DNA from: an uncultured Prevotella sp.
Lineage (GTDB): Bacteria > Bacteroidota > Bacteroidia > Bacteroidales > Bacteroidaceae
DNA length: 64,000 nt
Assembly (NCBI GenBank): GCA_946548065.1
Contig: CAMNPM010000001.1
Span: forward strand, 1-64,000
Direction of reading: 5' to 3'
Below are positions 1-7,702 of this stretch, in pieces; position 1 is the stretch's first letter; the number at the start of each line of letters is the position of its first letter. The notes beneath the pieces were generated by a model. That model was not told where the DNA came from. It worked only from the letters and a program-made list of their open reading frames with translations, and did no database searches. The translations under genes were made by a program, and so were the position numbers.

Positions 1-1969
1 AGTTACGGGTTTGTACTTTGATTGCTTCATACTCCAGCGGCTCCTTGATGAGCTCAGGCTCGTTACCCTTGCCTTTGTACTCCCAGCAGCCTACGTAGAA
101 GTAGTTCTCATCGTCGCGCTTGGCCTCGCCTTCCTCCGTCTGGTATTCCTCGCGGAAGTGACCACCACAGCTCTCATTACGAGAGAGGGCATCGAAGGCA
201 ACGAGCTGCCCCATGGTGAAGAAGTCGCGGAGGTGGATTGCCTTGTCAAGCTCCACGTTCAGACCCTCCTTCGTGCCAGGCACGAAGAGGTTGGTATCGA
301 ACTCCTTCTCCAGCTCGTGCATCTTCTTCAGACCGGTCTTCAAGCCCTCAGCGGTGCGGCCCATGCCTACGTACTCCCACATGATGTGACCCAGCTCCTT
401 GTGGATAGAATCGACAGAACGCTTACCCTTGATGTTGAGCAGGCGATCAAACTCTGCATCCACCTTCTTCTCGGCCTCGTCAAACTCAGGACGGTCTGTA
501 GGAATCTTCGGCCATACAGCCTGGTCGGCCAGATAGTTCTGGATGGTGTAAGGCAGCACGAAGTAACCATCGGCCAGACCCTGCATCAGTGCCGAAGCAC
601 CGAGGCGGTTGGCACCGTGGTCAGAGAAGTTGCACTCACCGATAGCGAACAGGCCGGGGATAGTGGTCTGCAGCTCGTAGTCAACCCAGATACCACCCAT
701 CGTGTAGTGGATAGCGGGATAGATCATCATGGGCTTGTAGTACTTCACGCCGTTGATCTCGTTGGCTACGTCGCCAGGGAATACGTCGGTGATCTCCTCG
801 TACATCTCGAAGAGGTTACCATAACGCTGCATGATGACATCGAGACCCAGGCGGTTGATAGACTCAGAGAAGTCGAGGAACACAGCCAGACCTGTATTGT
901 TGACACCGTAGCCCTTGTCGCAACGCTCCTTGGCAGCACGCGAAGCAACGTCACGAGGCACGAGGTTGCCGAATGCCGGATAGCGGCGCTCCAGATAGTA
1001 GTCGCGATCCTCCTCGGGAATCTCCCAACCCTGCTTGGTACCAGCCTGCAGAGCCTTGGCATCCTCGAGCTTCTTGGGAACCCAGATACGACCATCGTTA
1101 CGCAGCGACTCAGACATCAGCGTCAGCTTAGACTGCTTGTCGCCATGAACGGGGATACAAGTGGGGTGAATCTGCACGTAAGAAGGATTAGCAAAGTAGG
1201 CACCCTTACGGTAGCACTGAACGGCAGCCGTGCAGTTGCAACCCATAGCGTTGGTAGAGAGGAAATAGGTGTTACCATAACCACCAGTAGCGATGACCAC
1301 AGCGTTTGCAGAGAAGCGCTCCAGCTGGCCCGTTACCAAGTTCTTGGCAATAATACCACGAGCACGTCCGTCGACGATGACCACATCCTCCATCTCGTAG
1401 CGCGTATAGAGCTTCACCTTCTTGGCCTGCACCTGTGCGCTCAGCGAAGAGTAGGCACCCAGCAGCAACTGCTGACCCGTCTGACCCTTGGCATAGAACG
1501 TACGGCTCACCTGGGCACCACCGAACGAACGGTTGGCCAGCATACCGCCATACTCACGGGCAAAGGGAACACCCTGAGCCACGCACTGGTCGATGATGTT
1601 ATTGCTGACCTCAGCCAGACGATACACGTTGGCCTCGCGTGCACGATAGTCACCACCCTTCACGGTGTCGTAGAACAGACGATAGACCGAGTCACCATCG
1701 TTCTGATAGTTCTTGGCGGCATTGATACCACCCTGTGCGGCGATGGAGTGCGCACGGCGGGGTGAATCCTGAATGCAGAGGTTAATCACGTTGAAGCCCA
1801 TCTCACCCAGCGAGGCAGCAGCCGATGCACCAGCCAGACCCGTACCAACTACGATGACGTCGAGCTTCAGCTTGTTCTTCGGGTTGACGAGACGCTGATG
1901 AGCCTTATATTCCTTCCATTTCTCAGGCACTGGTCCTGCAGGAATCTTTGAATCTAATACTTTAGCCAT
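1..1969 (-). CDS. frdA: Fumarate reductase / succinate dehydrogenase flavoprotein subunit (3' end cut by window edge)
   Basis: The minus strand reads open from ATG at 1969 to the window edge (656 codons). The protein begins [20 protein letters not shown] and has the FAD dinucleotide fold [19 protein letters not shown] near residue 40 and the flavin-attachment region [14 protein letters not shown]. The last visible residues are EAIKVQTRN; from the usual family length only a few residues should be missing. It oxidises succinate or reduces fumarate at the cytoplasmic face of the inner membrane. It lies 41 bp downstream of the cytochrome b gene in the C-A(-B) order usual for Bacteroidota, so the iron-sulfur subunit should lie just outside the window. 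In anaerobes of this group the complex mainly works as a fumarate reductase. The annotated direction is the opposite of a long spurious plus-strand frame over the same DNA. Confidence 0.95.
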   Translation of the reverse strand, partial: MAKVLDSKIPAGPVPEKWKEYKAHQRLVNPKNKLKLDVIVVGTGLAGASAAASLGEMGFNVINLCIQDSPRRAHSIAAQGGINAAKNYQNDGDSVYRLFYDTVKGGDYRAREANVYRLAEVSNNIIDQCVAQGVPFAREYGGMLANRSFGGAQVSRTFYAKGQTGQQLLLGAYSSLSAQVQAKKVKLYTRYEMEDVVIVDGRARGIIAKNLVTGQLERFSANAVVIATGGYGNTYFLSTNAMGCNCTAAVQCYRKGAYFANPSYVQIHPTCIPVHGDKQSKLTLMSESLRNDGRIWVPKKLEDAKALQAGTKQGWEIPEEDRDYYLERRYPAFGNLVPRDVASRAAKERCDKGYGVNNTGLAVFLDFSESINRLGLDVIMQRYGNLFEMYEEITDVFPGDVANEINGVKYYKPMMIYPAIHYTMGGIWVDYELQTTIPGLFAIGECNFSDHGANRLGASALMQGLADGYFVLPYTIQNYLADQAVWPKIPTDRPEFDEAEKKVDAEFDRLLNIKGKRSVDSIHKELGHIMWEYVGMGRTAEGLKTGLKKMHELEKEFDTNLFVPGTKEGLNVELDKAIHLRDFFTMGQLVAFDALSRNESCGGHFREEYQTEEGEAKRDDENYFYVGCWEYKGKGNEPELIKEPLEYEAIKVQTRN

Positions 1970-2010
1970 AATCTTAATTTTCGATTTACGGATTTACAAT
2001 TTTCAATTTA

Positions 2011-2724
2011 TTAGCAGCCAGCAAAGGCATAGAGGCTGGGAGCGCACTTGAAGGCAAAAGCCAGCACGACTACGAGGAAGCCCAGCATGAGCAGCGACAC
2101 GTAGCAGAGGCCAATCCACTGGATGCGCTTCTGCCAGATCTTACCGCTGGCACCGAGGGTGTGCAAAGCCGACCAGAAACCGTGAGCCAAATGGAACCAG
2201 ATGGCGCAGATCCAGATGATGTAGATCACCACGTTAACGGGGTCGCCAAACGTGTCGATGATGAAGGCAAAGCCGTCGGTTGGCAGATGGCCAGCCGTGG
2301 TACCCATGATCTCAGCCAGCATCATCTTGCTCCAGAAGTGATACAGGTGGAGCAGCAGACCACAGAGGATAATCAGTCCCAGCACCAGCATGTTGGTGGA
2401 GGCCCATCCCTCAGCAACATCCAGGATGCCACTCTTGTTGGTTGTTGTAGCCACCGCATAACGATTCTCGCCACGCGCCTTACGGTTCTGAGCCGTCAGG
2501 ATGAAGGCAAAGACAATGTGAATAATTGCCAGGGCAGCCAGACCTATCGTAGCCACGACGGCATACCAGTTGGCACCCAGCAGTTCGCAAATCATGTTGT
2601 AAGCCGGACCTGAGAAAATGGCAATAACGTTCATGACACAATGGAATGTCAAGAACAGAATCAGTGCCAAACCGGTGACAGACATAACAACCTTTCTACC
2701 GATTGATGAATTAATTAACCACAT
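2011..2724 (-). CDS. frdC: Fumarate reductase / succinate dehydrogenase cytochrome b subunit
   Basis: This 237-residue protein starts MWLINSSIGRKVVMSVTGLA and has five hydrophobic segments (about residues 12-35, 55-78, 108-130, 155-175 and 205-228). Membrane-embedded histidines such as those in FHCVMN, HIVFAF, LLHLYHFW and WFHLAHGFW fit di-heme binding in the cytochrome b558 type. It anchors the flavoprotein and iron-sulfur subunits and exchanges electrons with menaquinone. It is first in the operon, followed by frdA. A TAACTTTG -7 box lies about 77 bp upstream. Confidence 0.93.
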   Translation of the reverse strand: MWLINSSIGRKVVMSVTGLALILFLTFHCVMNVIAIFSGPAYNMICELLGANWYAVVATIGLAALAIIHIVFAFILTAQNRKARGENRYAVATTTNKSGILDVAEGWASTNMLVLGLIILCGLLLHLYHFWSKMMLAEIMGTTAGHLPTDGFAFIIDTFGDPVNVVIYIIWICAIWFHLAHGFWSALHTLGASGKIWQKRIQWIGLCYVSLLMLGFLVVVLAFAFKCAPSLYAFAGC

Positions 2725-2800
2725 AAAATGAATTTAAATTATTAATAATTTGAACTTGAAAAATACTTGTTAATAGGTAACACGCGTACATTTTAGGCTA

Positions 2801-2808
2801 CAAAGTTA
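2801..2808 (-). promoter_or_regulatory. Bacteroidota -7 box for frdC-frdA
   Basis: TAACTTTG on the minus strand matches the Bacteroides TAnnTTTG -7 consensus. Transcription would start a few bases downstream (near 2797), giving a leader of about 70 nt before frdC. Confidence 0.55.
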
Positions 2809-2827
2809 CTATAAAATAATGAATTGC

Positions 2828-2837
2828 GCAAACGTTT
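2828..2837. promoter_or_regulatory. Possible LacI-type operator upstream of frdC
   Basis: GCAAACGTTT shares ten contiguous bases with the palindrome between lacI and susC (40992-41005) and has the AAACGTTT core. It lies 20-29 bp upstream of the frdC -7 box, where a bound protein would touch the -33 region. The outer bases do not complete the palindrome, so this is only a candidate. Confidence 0.3.
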
Positions 2838-2916
2838 CCGTAGGAAAATGCGCTATTTATACAAAATATGCTTTGCTAAGGTAGGAAAAGAAGGTCGGTG
2901 GAACCGAATACGATGG

Positions 2917-3834
2917 CTATCCCAGGAAGAACAAACTCACGCCCACAACCGAGATGACAGCCCCTACGACAGCCTTCCAGGTAATGGGCTGACGAAAGAG
3001 CCACCACGAAGGCAGCAGGATGATGATAGGAGTCAGGGCCATGAGTGTGGAGGCGATGCCGGCACTGGTATATTGCACAGCCATCAACGAGAATCCCACC
3101 CCGACAAACGGTCCGAAGATGGTGGTAGCGGTGGCAACGGTCATCCCCTTTTTGTCGGACAGCGCATCGCGGAGAGGTGTAAAACCCTCACGCAGAAAGA
3201 GCAACAGCGAGAAGCCGATGATGCCCGCTATACAACGGAAGAAGTTGGCACTAAAAGGCACCAGCCATGCAGGCATCTGAGCAGTATCATAATAATCCAT
3301 ACCTATCTTGCTCAGCACCAGTCCGATACCCTGACACATCGCTGCCATGACGGCAAAGAGCACCCCATTGAGGGGCAGTTTGAGCGACAGCTTATGATGA
3401 CTGCCTCGCCCCAGTACGGAGATGCCGATGCCCAGGAGTGTCACCATCATGGCCACGATACTCATAGCCGACATCTGCTGCCCCAGCGACACCCATGCCA
3501 TGAGCGCTGCTGCCAGTGGTGCCAGCGTCATGAACAGCTGCCCATAGCGCGAGCCGATGATGATATAGCATTGGAACAGACAGTAGTCGCCAATGACATA
3601 GCCCACCAGTCCTGACAGCAACATCCAACCGTAGGCCTGCCAGTTGCCGCCAGCCGGAAAGGGTGAACCCACCACCATGGTGAACATCACCAACGAGAAG
3701 AGTAGTGCCAAAGCCATGCGCAGCACGTTGAGCGTGAGGTTGCCCATACGCTTGCTGCCAAACTCGGAGAGCAGGGCTGTGGCCGTCCATGAGAATGCCA
3801 CGCCGATGGATATCAATTCGCCTAAGTAAGCCAT
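2917..3834 (-). CDS. EamA/DMT-family transporter
   Basis: This 305-residue membrane protein has about ten hydrophobic segments in two similar halves (near 1-140 and 150-300), as expected for EamA drug/metabolite transporters. It begins MAYLGELISIGVAFSWTATA and has the family-like stretch QYTSAGIASTLMALTPII in the second half. The substrate cannot be told from sequence. It probably exports or exchanges a small metabolite across the inner membrane. Its upstream region is unusual: a 168-bp array of 8-bp repeats starts about 30 bp before the start codon and separates it from the next gene on the same strand. Confidence 0.85.
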   Translation of the reverse strand: MAYLGELISIGVAFSWTATALLSEFGSKRMGNLTLNVLRMALALLFSLVMFTMVVGSPFPAGGNWQAYGWMLLSGLVGYVIGDYCLFQCYIIIGSRYGQLFMTLAPLAAALMAWVSLGQQMSAMSIVAMMVTLLGIGISVLGRGSHHKLSLKLPLNGVLFAVMAAMCQGIGLVLSKIGMDYYDTAQMPAWLVPFSANFFRCIAGIIGFSLLLFLREGFTPLRDALSDKKGMTVATATTIFGPFVGVGFSLMAVQYTSAGIASTLMALTPIIILLPSWWLFRQPITWKAVVGAVISVVGVSLFFLG

Positions 3835-3865
3835 TTTATTCGTCTTTGTGCTTTATTGTTAACTC

Positions 3866-4033
3866 GTTATTTCGAGGATTCGGGCTTTCGGGGATTCGAT
3901 ATTCCGATGCTTCGATATTTCGAAGTTTCGAGGATTCGAAGTTTCGAGGATTCGAGGCTTCGATATTTCGAGGTGTCGATATTTCGAGGTGTCGATATTT
4001 CGAGGTGTCGATATTTCGAGGTGTCGAGGATTT
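3866..4033. repeat. Tandem array of 21 degenerate 8-bp units (GANNNTTC)
   Basis: The interval divides without slippage into 21 consecutive octamers, mostly GAGGATTC, GATATTTC, GAAGTTTC, GAGGCTTC and GAGGTGTC, so TCGA recurs nearly every 8 bp. The last part (3962-4025) is a cleaner 16-bp dimer, GATATTTC-GAGGTGTC, repeated four times. Because 8 is not a multiple of 3, all frames are shifted translations of one pattern, which yields spurious low-complexity reading frames on both strands. The array fills the gap between the DMT start codon and the BASS stop codon. Confidence 0.95.
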
Positions 4034-4041
4034 TGATATTC

Positions 4042-4968
4042 TCATTCATCCATGTTGCTGTAGATTTTGGCCATGATGGCTCCACTGATGTTGTGCCACA
4101 CGCTGAAGACGGCTCCGGGCACGGCAGCCATGGGATAGGCGGCAAAATGGATGGTAGCCAGCGAGGATGCCAATCCTGAGTTCTGCATACCTACCTCGAT
4201 GCTGAGTGCCTTGCGCTTGTCCATTGACAGTCTGCAGCAGCGCGCAACGAGATAGCCCAACAGCAGTCCGCTGACATTATGCAGCACCACCACTAATAGC
4301 ACCATCATGCCTCCTGTCAGCAACTGATGGGCATTATGCCCCACGATGATGCCCACCAAGGCCGCTATCATCAGCGAGGAGAAAGCGGGCAGATAGACTA
4401 CGGCACGCTGCGTCAGCGCAGGCAGATAGTGCTGGATGAGGAATCCCACGACGATGGGCAGGATGATGACATAAACGATGCTGAGCAGCATGCCCACCGT
4501 GTCCACCTGTACCAAGGTGCCAGCGAAGAGCCATACGAGGAAGGGAGTCATCAACGGAGCCAGGAGTGTGCTGGTAGCGGTCACTCCTACACTCAATGCC
4601 AAGTCTCCCTTAGCCAGATAGGTGATGACGTTCGACGCCGTTCCTCCAGGACAACAGCCCACCAGGATAACACCCAGTGTCAACTCGTCGGACAGGGCAA
4701 AGAGGCGAGTCAACAGCCACGCCATCAGAGGCATGACGACAAATTGTGCCGTACTGCCGATAAGCACATCCTTGGGCCGTTGCAACAGCACCTGGAAGTC
4801 GCGCGGCGACAGTGTCAGTCCCATGCCGAACATGATAAGCCCCAGCATCGGATTGACCACCCACGTTCCGATAGCCTCGAAAGGAGCTGGCACCAACATG
4901 GCTACCACAGCCATCAGCAGCACCAGTGCACCCATCCATCGGGATATGAAATCACATATTTTCTTCAT
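4042..4968 (-). CDS. Bile acid:sodium symporter (BASS) family transporter
   Basis: This 308-residue membrane protein starts MKKICDFISRWMGALVLLMA and has nine or ten hydrophobic segments. The motifs MFGMGLTLSPRDF and VGCCPGGTASNVITYLAKGD are characteristic of the BASS/SBF fold; the GGTASN stretch is in the unwound substrate/sodium-binding crossover. I chose ATG 4968. An in-frame ATG at 4980 is also possible, while longer upstream extensions run into mnmG and past the promoter. In bacteria such proteins carry bile acids, pantothenate or other organic anions with sodium; the substrate here is unknown. The gene is divergent from mnmG. Confidence 0.87.
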   Translation of the reverse strand: MKKICDFISRWMGALVLLMAVVAMLVPAPFEAIGTWVVNPMLGLIMFGMGLTLSPRDFQVLLQRPKDVLIGSTAQFVVMPLMAWLLTRLFALSDELTLGVILVGCCPGGTASNVITYLAKGDLALSVGVTATSTLLAPLMTPFLVWLFAGTLVQVDTVGMLLSIVYVIILPIVVGFLIQHYLPALTQRAVVYLPAFSSLMIAALVGIIVGHNAHQLLTGGMMVLLVVVLHNVSGLLLGYLVARCCRLSMDKRKALSIEVGMQNSGLASSLATIHFAAYPMAAVPGAVFSVWHNISGAIMAKIYSNMDE

Positions 4969-4996
4969 CGCAAAAAGCATTTTTTGATTTTGGCGG

Positions 4997-5004
4997 CAAA
5001 GATA
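4997..5004 (-). promoter_or_regulatory. -7 box for the BASS transporter gene
   Basis: TATCTTTG on the minus strand. The start codon at 4968 lies about 28 bp downstream. It faces away from the mnmG -7 box only 13 bp away, so the two promoters overlap. Confidence 0.55.
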
Positions 5005-5017
5005 CAAAAAAAAGTTG

Positions 5018-5025
5018 TAACTTTG
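5018..5025 (+). promoter_or_regulatory. -7 box for mnmG, predicting a nearly leaderless mRNA
   Basis: TAACTTTG lies 5 bp before the mnmG ATG (5031). If transcription starts a few bases after the box, as usual in Bacteroidota, the mRNA has almost no 5' leader. Confidence 0.55.
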
Positions 5026-5030
5026 CAAGC

Positions 5031-6968
5031 ATGATTCTGAAATATGACGTAATCGTAGTCGGAGGCGGCCATGCGGGATGCGAGGCTGCCTGTGCTGCTG
5101 CCCGTATGGGAGCGAAGACCTGTCTGGTGACGATGGACATGAACAAGATAGCCCAGATGTCGTGCAACCCTGCCATTGGTGGTATTGCCAAGGGTCAGAT
5201 AGTGCGCGAGATTGATGCCCTTGGCGGACAGATGGGTCTGGTGACCGATGCCACCGCCATCCAGTTTCGTATGCTGAACCGCAGCAAAGGCCCTGCCGTC
5301 TGGAGTCCTCGTGCACAATGCGACAGAGGCAAGTTCATCTGGCAGTGGCGCTCCGTGCTGGACAGCACTCCTAATCTCGACATCTGGCAAGACCAGGCCG
5401 AGGAGCTGCTGGTAGAAGAGGTGTCTGAGGGTTCCCCCCACAGAAAAAGAGTCACCGGCGTACGCACCATCTGGGGCTGCGAGCTCAGGGCCAGGGCGGT
5501 CATCGTCACCTGCGGCACCTTCCTCAACGGACTGATGCACATCGGTCGCAAGATGGTGGCAGGAGGACGCATAGCCGAACCTGCCGTGCCGCACTTCACC
5601 GAGAGCATCACCCGTCATGGCATCCGCGCCGGACGCATGAAGACAGGCACTCCCGTGCGCATTGACAAGCGCAGCGTACACTTCGAGGACATGGAGCGCC
5701 AAGATGGTGAAAACGGGTATTACAAGTTCTCGTACCTGGGCGGAGCAGGAAGCAAGAGCCTGGACAACGCAAGCAGCAATGTAGACAACCCCTCAGAACG
5801 TCCGCTGCGACAGTTGCCCTGCTGGGTATGCTACACCAACGAACAGGTGCATGAGACATTGCGCAGCGGATTGGCCGATTCTCCTCTTTATAATGGTCAG
5901 ATACAAAGCATCGGCCCACGCTATTGTCCCTCTATAGAGACGAAGCTCGTCACCTTCCCAGACCGACAGCAACACCTGCTGTTCTTAGAGCCGGAAGGCG
6001 AAGACACCAACGAGATGTATCTGAACGGCTTCTCCTCCTCGCTGCCCATGGACGTGCAGATAGAAGCGCTAAGAAAGATACCTGCCCTGAGAGATATTAA
6101 GGTGTACCGTCCTGGCTATGCCATTGAGTACGACTACTTCGACCCTACACAGCTGAAGCACTCGCTGGAGTCGAAAGTCATCGAGGGTCTCTACATGGCC
6201 GGACAGGTGAACGGCACTACAGGCTACGAGGAAGCAGGCGGTCAGGGCACGCTGGCTGGCATCAATGCCGCACTGGGCAACACCACCTTCGAACTGAAGC
6301 GCGACGAGGCTTACATCGGCGTACTGATTGACGACCTGGTGACAAAAGGAGTAGACGAACCCTACCGTATGTTCACCTCCAGAGCCGAATACCGCATCCT
6401 GCTGCGCCAGGACGATGCCGATGCCCGTCTGACGGAGAAAGCATACCACTTAGGACTGGCCACCAGGGAGCGCTACGACTGGTGGCTGCAGAAGAAAGAA
6501 GCCGTCGCAGAAATCGAGGATTTTTGCAAGAGCTATGCCATCAAACCGAAGCTGGTCAATGGAGCCTTGGAGACGATGGGCAGTACGGCGCTGGTGTATG
6601 GCTGCAAGTTGGCTGACCTCGTGGCGCGACCAGAGCTGAACTTCGAACGACTGCAGGAGATAGTACCGGCACTACGCGAAAGAATCGAGGCATTGTCCAA
6701 CCGTAAAGAAGAAATAGCCGAAGCTGCCGAGATACACATCAAGTATAAAGGCTATATTGAGCGCGAACAAATGGTAGCCGAGAAGATGCACCGCTTGGAG
6801 AATATCAAGATAAAAGGCCGCTTCGACTACCCTACCCTGACGGCCATTTCTACCGAAGCCCGTCAGAAGCTGGAGCGCATACAGCCCGAAACATTGGCAC
6901 AAGCCAGCCGCATCCCTGGCGTATCGCCCAGCGACATCAACGCCATGCTGGTACTCTTAGGAAGGTAA
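5031..6968 (+). CDS. mnmG: tRNA uridine-5-carboxymethylaminomethyl(34) synthesis enzyme MnmG
   Basis: With MnmE, MnmG makes the cmnm5 modification at wobble U34 of several tRNAs, using FAD and methylene-tetrahydrofolate. The protein is 645 residues. The FAD motif GGGHAGCEAACAAARMG is near residue 12, and NPAIGGIAKGQIVREIDALGG and KTGTPVRID are conserved signatures. GQVNGTTGYEEAGGQGT is the second FAD signature, and the C-terminal helical domain ends in QASRIPGVSPSDINAMLVLL. It is somewhat longer than usual: residues about 235-258 (GGAGSKSLDNASSNVDNPSE) look like an insertion before RPLRQLPCW. mnmG often lies near replication origins, which fits the DnaA boxes and parS sites nearby. Confidence 0.97.
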   Translation: MILKYDVIVVGGGHAGCEAACAAARMGAKTCLVTMDMNKIAQMSCNPAIGGIAKGQIVREIDALGGQMGLVTDATAIQFRMLNRSKGPAVWSPRAQCDRGKFIWQWRSVLDSTPNLDIWQDQAEELLVEEVSEGSPHRKRVTGVRTIWGCELRARAVIVTCGTFLNGLMHIGRKMVAGGRIAEPAVPHFTESITRHGIRAGRMKTGTPVRIDKRSVHFEDMERQDGENGYYKFSYLGGAGSKSLDNASSNVDNPSERPLRQLPCWVCYTNEQVHETLRSGLADSPLYNGQIQSIGPRYCPSIETKLVTFPDRQQHLLFLEPEGEDTNEMYLNGFSSSLPMDVQIEALRKIPALRDIKVYRPGYAIEYDYFDPTQLKHSLESKVIEGLYMAGQVNGTTGYEEAGGQGTLAGINAALGNTTFELKRDEAYIGVLIDDLVTKGVDEPYRMFTSRAEYRILLRQDDADARLTEKAYHLGLATRERYDWWLQKKEAVAEIEDFCKSYAIKPKLVNGALETMGSTALVYGCKLADLVARPELNFERLQEIVPALRERIEALSNRKEEIAEAAEIHIKYKGYIEREQMVAEKMHRLENIKIKGRFDYPTLTAISTEARQKLERIQPETLAQASRIPGVSPSDINAMLVLLGR

Positions 6969-6972
6969 GAGG

Positions 6973-7014
6973 TAATTCATAATGGATAATTCATAATGGA
7001 TAATTCATAATGGA
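6973..7014. repeat. Three copies of a 14-bp tandem repeat
   Basis: TAATTCATAATGGA occurs three times end to end just after the mnmG stop codon, followed by AT-rich DNA and the first parS site. Confidence 0.95.
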
Positions 7015-7045
7015 TGATGAAAATAGTAAATAGTAAATCAATTAA

Positions 7046-7061
7046 TGTTCCACGTGAAACA
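7046..7061. promoter_or_regulatory. parS: parS centromere site 1 (ParB-binding)
   Basis: TGTTCCACGTGAAACA is, from established knowledge, identical to the Bacillus subtilis parS consensus bound by ParB/Spo0J. It lies in the mnmG-apt gap, 45 bp before apt. A second site follows apt. Confidence 0.88.
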
Positions 7062-7106
7062 ATAAAGCATAAATAATAGATATAATAACGTTAAAACCAA
7101 AGGATT

Positions 7107-7637
7107 ATGAACAACAAAACATTAATGGCCAATCTGCGTTGCATACCAGACTTTCCGCAGAAGGGCATCAATTTCCGTGATGTCACTACCCTATTCAAGA
7201 ACCCAGCCTGTCTGCAGATCATGGTAGACGAGTTGTACGAGATGTACAAGAACAAAGGCATCACCAAGATAGTAGGTATAGAGAGCCGCGGATTTGTGAT
7301 GGCTTCGGCCTTGGCCGTGAAATTGGGAGCCGGAGTAGTATTAGCCCGCAAACCAGGTAAGCTGCCTGCTGCTACCGTTCAGGAGAGCTACTCGAAGGAG
7401 TATGGCACCGACACCATCGAGATACACGAGGATGCCATCAACGACAAAGACATCGTTCTGCTGCACGATGACCTGCTGGCAACGGGAGGAACCATGAAGG
7501 CAGCCTGCGACCTCGTGAAGAAATTCAACCCAAGGAAAATCATGGTCAACTTCCTCATCGAGATAACAGACGAAGGATTGCACGGTCGCGATGTGTTTGA
7601 CAAGGACACAGAAGTAACAACACTCATGAGGGTATAA
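7107..7637 (+). CDS. apt: Adenine phosphoribosyltransferase
   Basis: This 176-residue purine-salvage enzyme joins adenine and PRPP to give AMP in the cytoplasm. It starts MNNKTLMANLRCIPDFPQKG, with IPDFPQKGINFRDVTTLF typical of Apt. It has GIESRGFVMASALAVKLGAG and the PRPP-binding loop VLLHDDLLATGGTMKAA near residue 115. The length is normal. It lies between mnmG and uvrC on the same strand and is flanked on both sides by a parS site; the downstream one begins one base after the stop codon. Confidence 0.96.
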   Translation: MNNKTLMANLRCIPDFPQKGINFRDVTTLFKNPACLQIMVDELYEMYKNKGITKIVGIESRGFVMASALAVKLGAGVVLARKPGKLPAATVQESYSKEYGTDTIEIHEDAINDKDIVLLHDDLLATGGTMKAACDLVKKFNPRKIMVNFLIEITDEGLHGRDVFDKDTEVTTLMRV

Positions 7638-7638
7638 T

Positions 7639-7654
7639 TGTTTCACGTGAAACA
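7639..7654. promoter_or_regulatory. parS: parS centromere site 2 (perfect palindrome)
   Basis: TGTTTCACGTGAAACA is a perfect 16-bp palindrome and the textbook parS core. It lies in the 65-bp gap between apt and uvrC, 593 bp from site 1. Two such sites this close are very unlikely by chance. Confidence 0.9.
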
Positions 7655-7702
7655 TGGTGAGAATATAGTAAGCAAGGGACTTTAAATAAAAAAGCAGCAA
7701 CA

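Noticed and set aside
11..1765. Long plus-strand reading frame (584 codons) at the window start
   Set aside because: It is antisense to frdA, whose minus-strand product has FAD motifs and clear family features. The opposite frame is open because of codon bias.
3836..4179. Several reading frames on both strands over the octamer array
   Set aside because: An 8-bp repeat gives the same low-complexity pattern in every frame; none has a start context or a non-repeat domain.
4969..5316. N-terminal extension of the BASS gene to 5316
   Set aside because: It would overlap the mnmG start and include the divergent promoters; the BASS family start is at 4968 (or 4980).
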